A program made the translations under genes and the position numbers. A model generated the notes under the pieces. The model was given only the letters and a program-made list of their open reading frames with translations. It had not been told where the DNA came from and ran no database searches. Shown in pieces: positions 6,244 through 6,253 of a stretch of DNA of 6,253 bases; positions within the stretch are counted from its first letter, which is position 1, and every line of letters begins with the position of its first letter. Source of the stretch: CAYVTD01 sp964454445 (GTDB taxonomy: Bacteria > Bacteroidota > Ignavibacteria > Kapaibacteriales > UBA2268). The stretch covers positions 1-6,253 of the forward strand of contig CAYVTD010000079.1 of NCBI GenBank assembly GCA_964454445.1. The letters run 5' to 3'.

Positions 6244-6253
6244 ACTATCTTAA
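6244..6253. repeat. Inner part of the left terminal repeat of the IS3-family element, cut by the window edge
   Basis: ACTATCTTAA here is the exact reverse complement of TTAAGATAGT at 5585-5594, which adjoins the right tip. Because both copies lie just inside the respective ends of the element, they most likely belong to a longer inverted repeat pair of about 40 bases. Ten bases alone could match by chance in AT-rich DNA; the placement is what makes the case. Confidence 0.5.

Larger units (their letters stand above)
5554..6253 (-). mobile_element. IS3-family insertion sequence, internally deleted, running off the right edge
   Basis: The element holds an intact orfA and a broken orfB on the minus strand and is bounded on the pbpC side by a terminal repeat of the IS3-family pattern, beginning TGGA, with a CCCC block and ending TTGGACA (5554-5578). 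The opposite tip is not in the window. However, the last ten bases (6244-6253) are the exact inverted copy of 5585-5594, which lies 31 bases inside the visible tip, so the missing tip should be near position 6284. That gives about 730 bp, against the 1.2-1.6 kb usual for complete IS3 elements. The missing part is the middle of orfB, which encodes the catalytic core. Target-site duplication cannot be tested because the far flank is absent. The element could move only if a complete relative supplies transposase. Confidence 0.85.

Noticed and set aside
1..6253. CRISPR arrays, tRNA or rRNA genes, riboswitches, phage genes
   Set aside because: No regularly spaced repeats, cloverleaf-type sequence, rRNA motif or phage-type gene was seen on either strand.

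Overview
The window is an AT-rich stretch of a Gram-negative, probably Bacteroidota/Chlorobi (FCB-group) genome. The evidence for that is indirect: three proteins carry lipoprotein (signal peptidase II) leaders, there is a PBP1C with a C-terminal BiPBP_C domain, host genes have weak or no Shine-Dalgarno sites, and a TAnnTTTG-type promoter box sits in front of pbpC. The lineage call is an inference from style, not from a marker gene.

Layout. Positions 41-1780 (+) encode a 579-residue lipoprotein that joins two domains normally found apart: a SAM hydroxide adenosyltransferase-like (DUF62/SAM_HAT) domain and a TrpX-type ABC substrate-binding domain (ABC_sub_bind). It converges on a minus-strand pair of small lipoprotein genes (1823-2185 and 2182-2988) that overlap by ATGA and are probably co-translated. 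The shorter one has a putative-Ig (He_PIG) motif; the longer one is unrecognised. Upstream of them on the same strand is pbpC (3100-5505), a complete bifunctional peptidoglycan glycosyltransferase/transpeptidase (PBP1C).

From 5554 to the right edge lies one end of an IS3-family insertion sequence, about 50 bases upstream of the pbpC start codon. Its orfA is intact. Its orfB is a wreck: the N-terminal helix-turn-helix part and the extreme C-terminus are joined, the DDE catalytic core is missing, and there is a separate frameshift. The right inverted repeat is clear. Ten bases at the window edge repeat the inner part of that end in inverted orientation, so the other tip should lie about 31 bases beyond the window, giving an element of about 730 bp.

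The most interesting item is the lipoprotein at 41-1780. Both halves look like small-molecule binding folds, yet the Asp-Arg-His catalytic triad expected of the first half is absent. The protein may therefore be a two-site periplasmic binding protein rather than an enzyme. No ABC permease or ATPase gene lies next to it inside the window.
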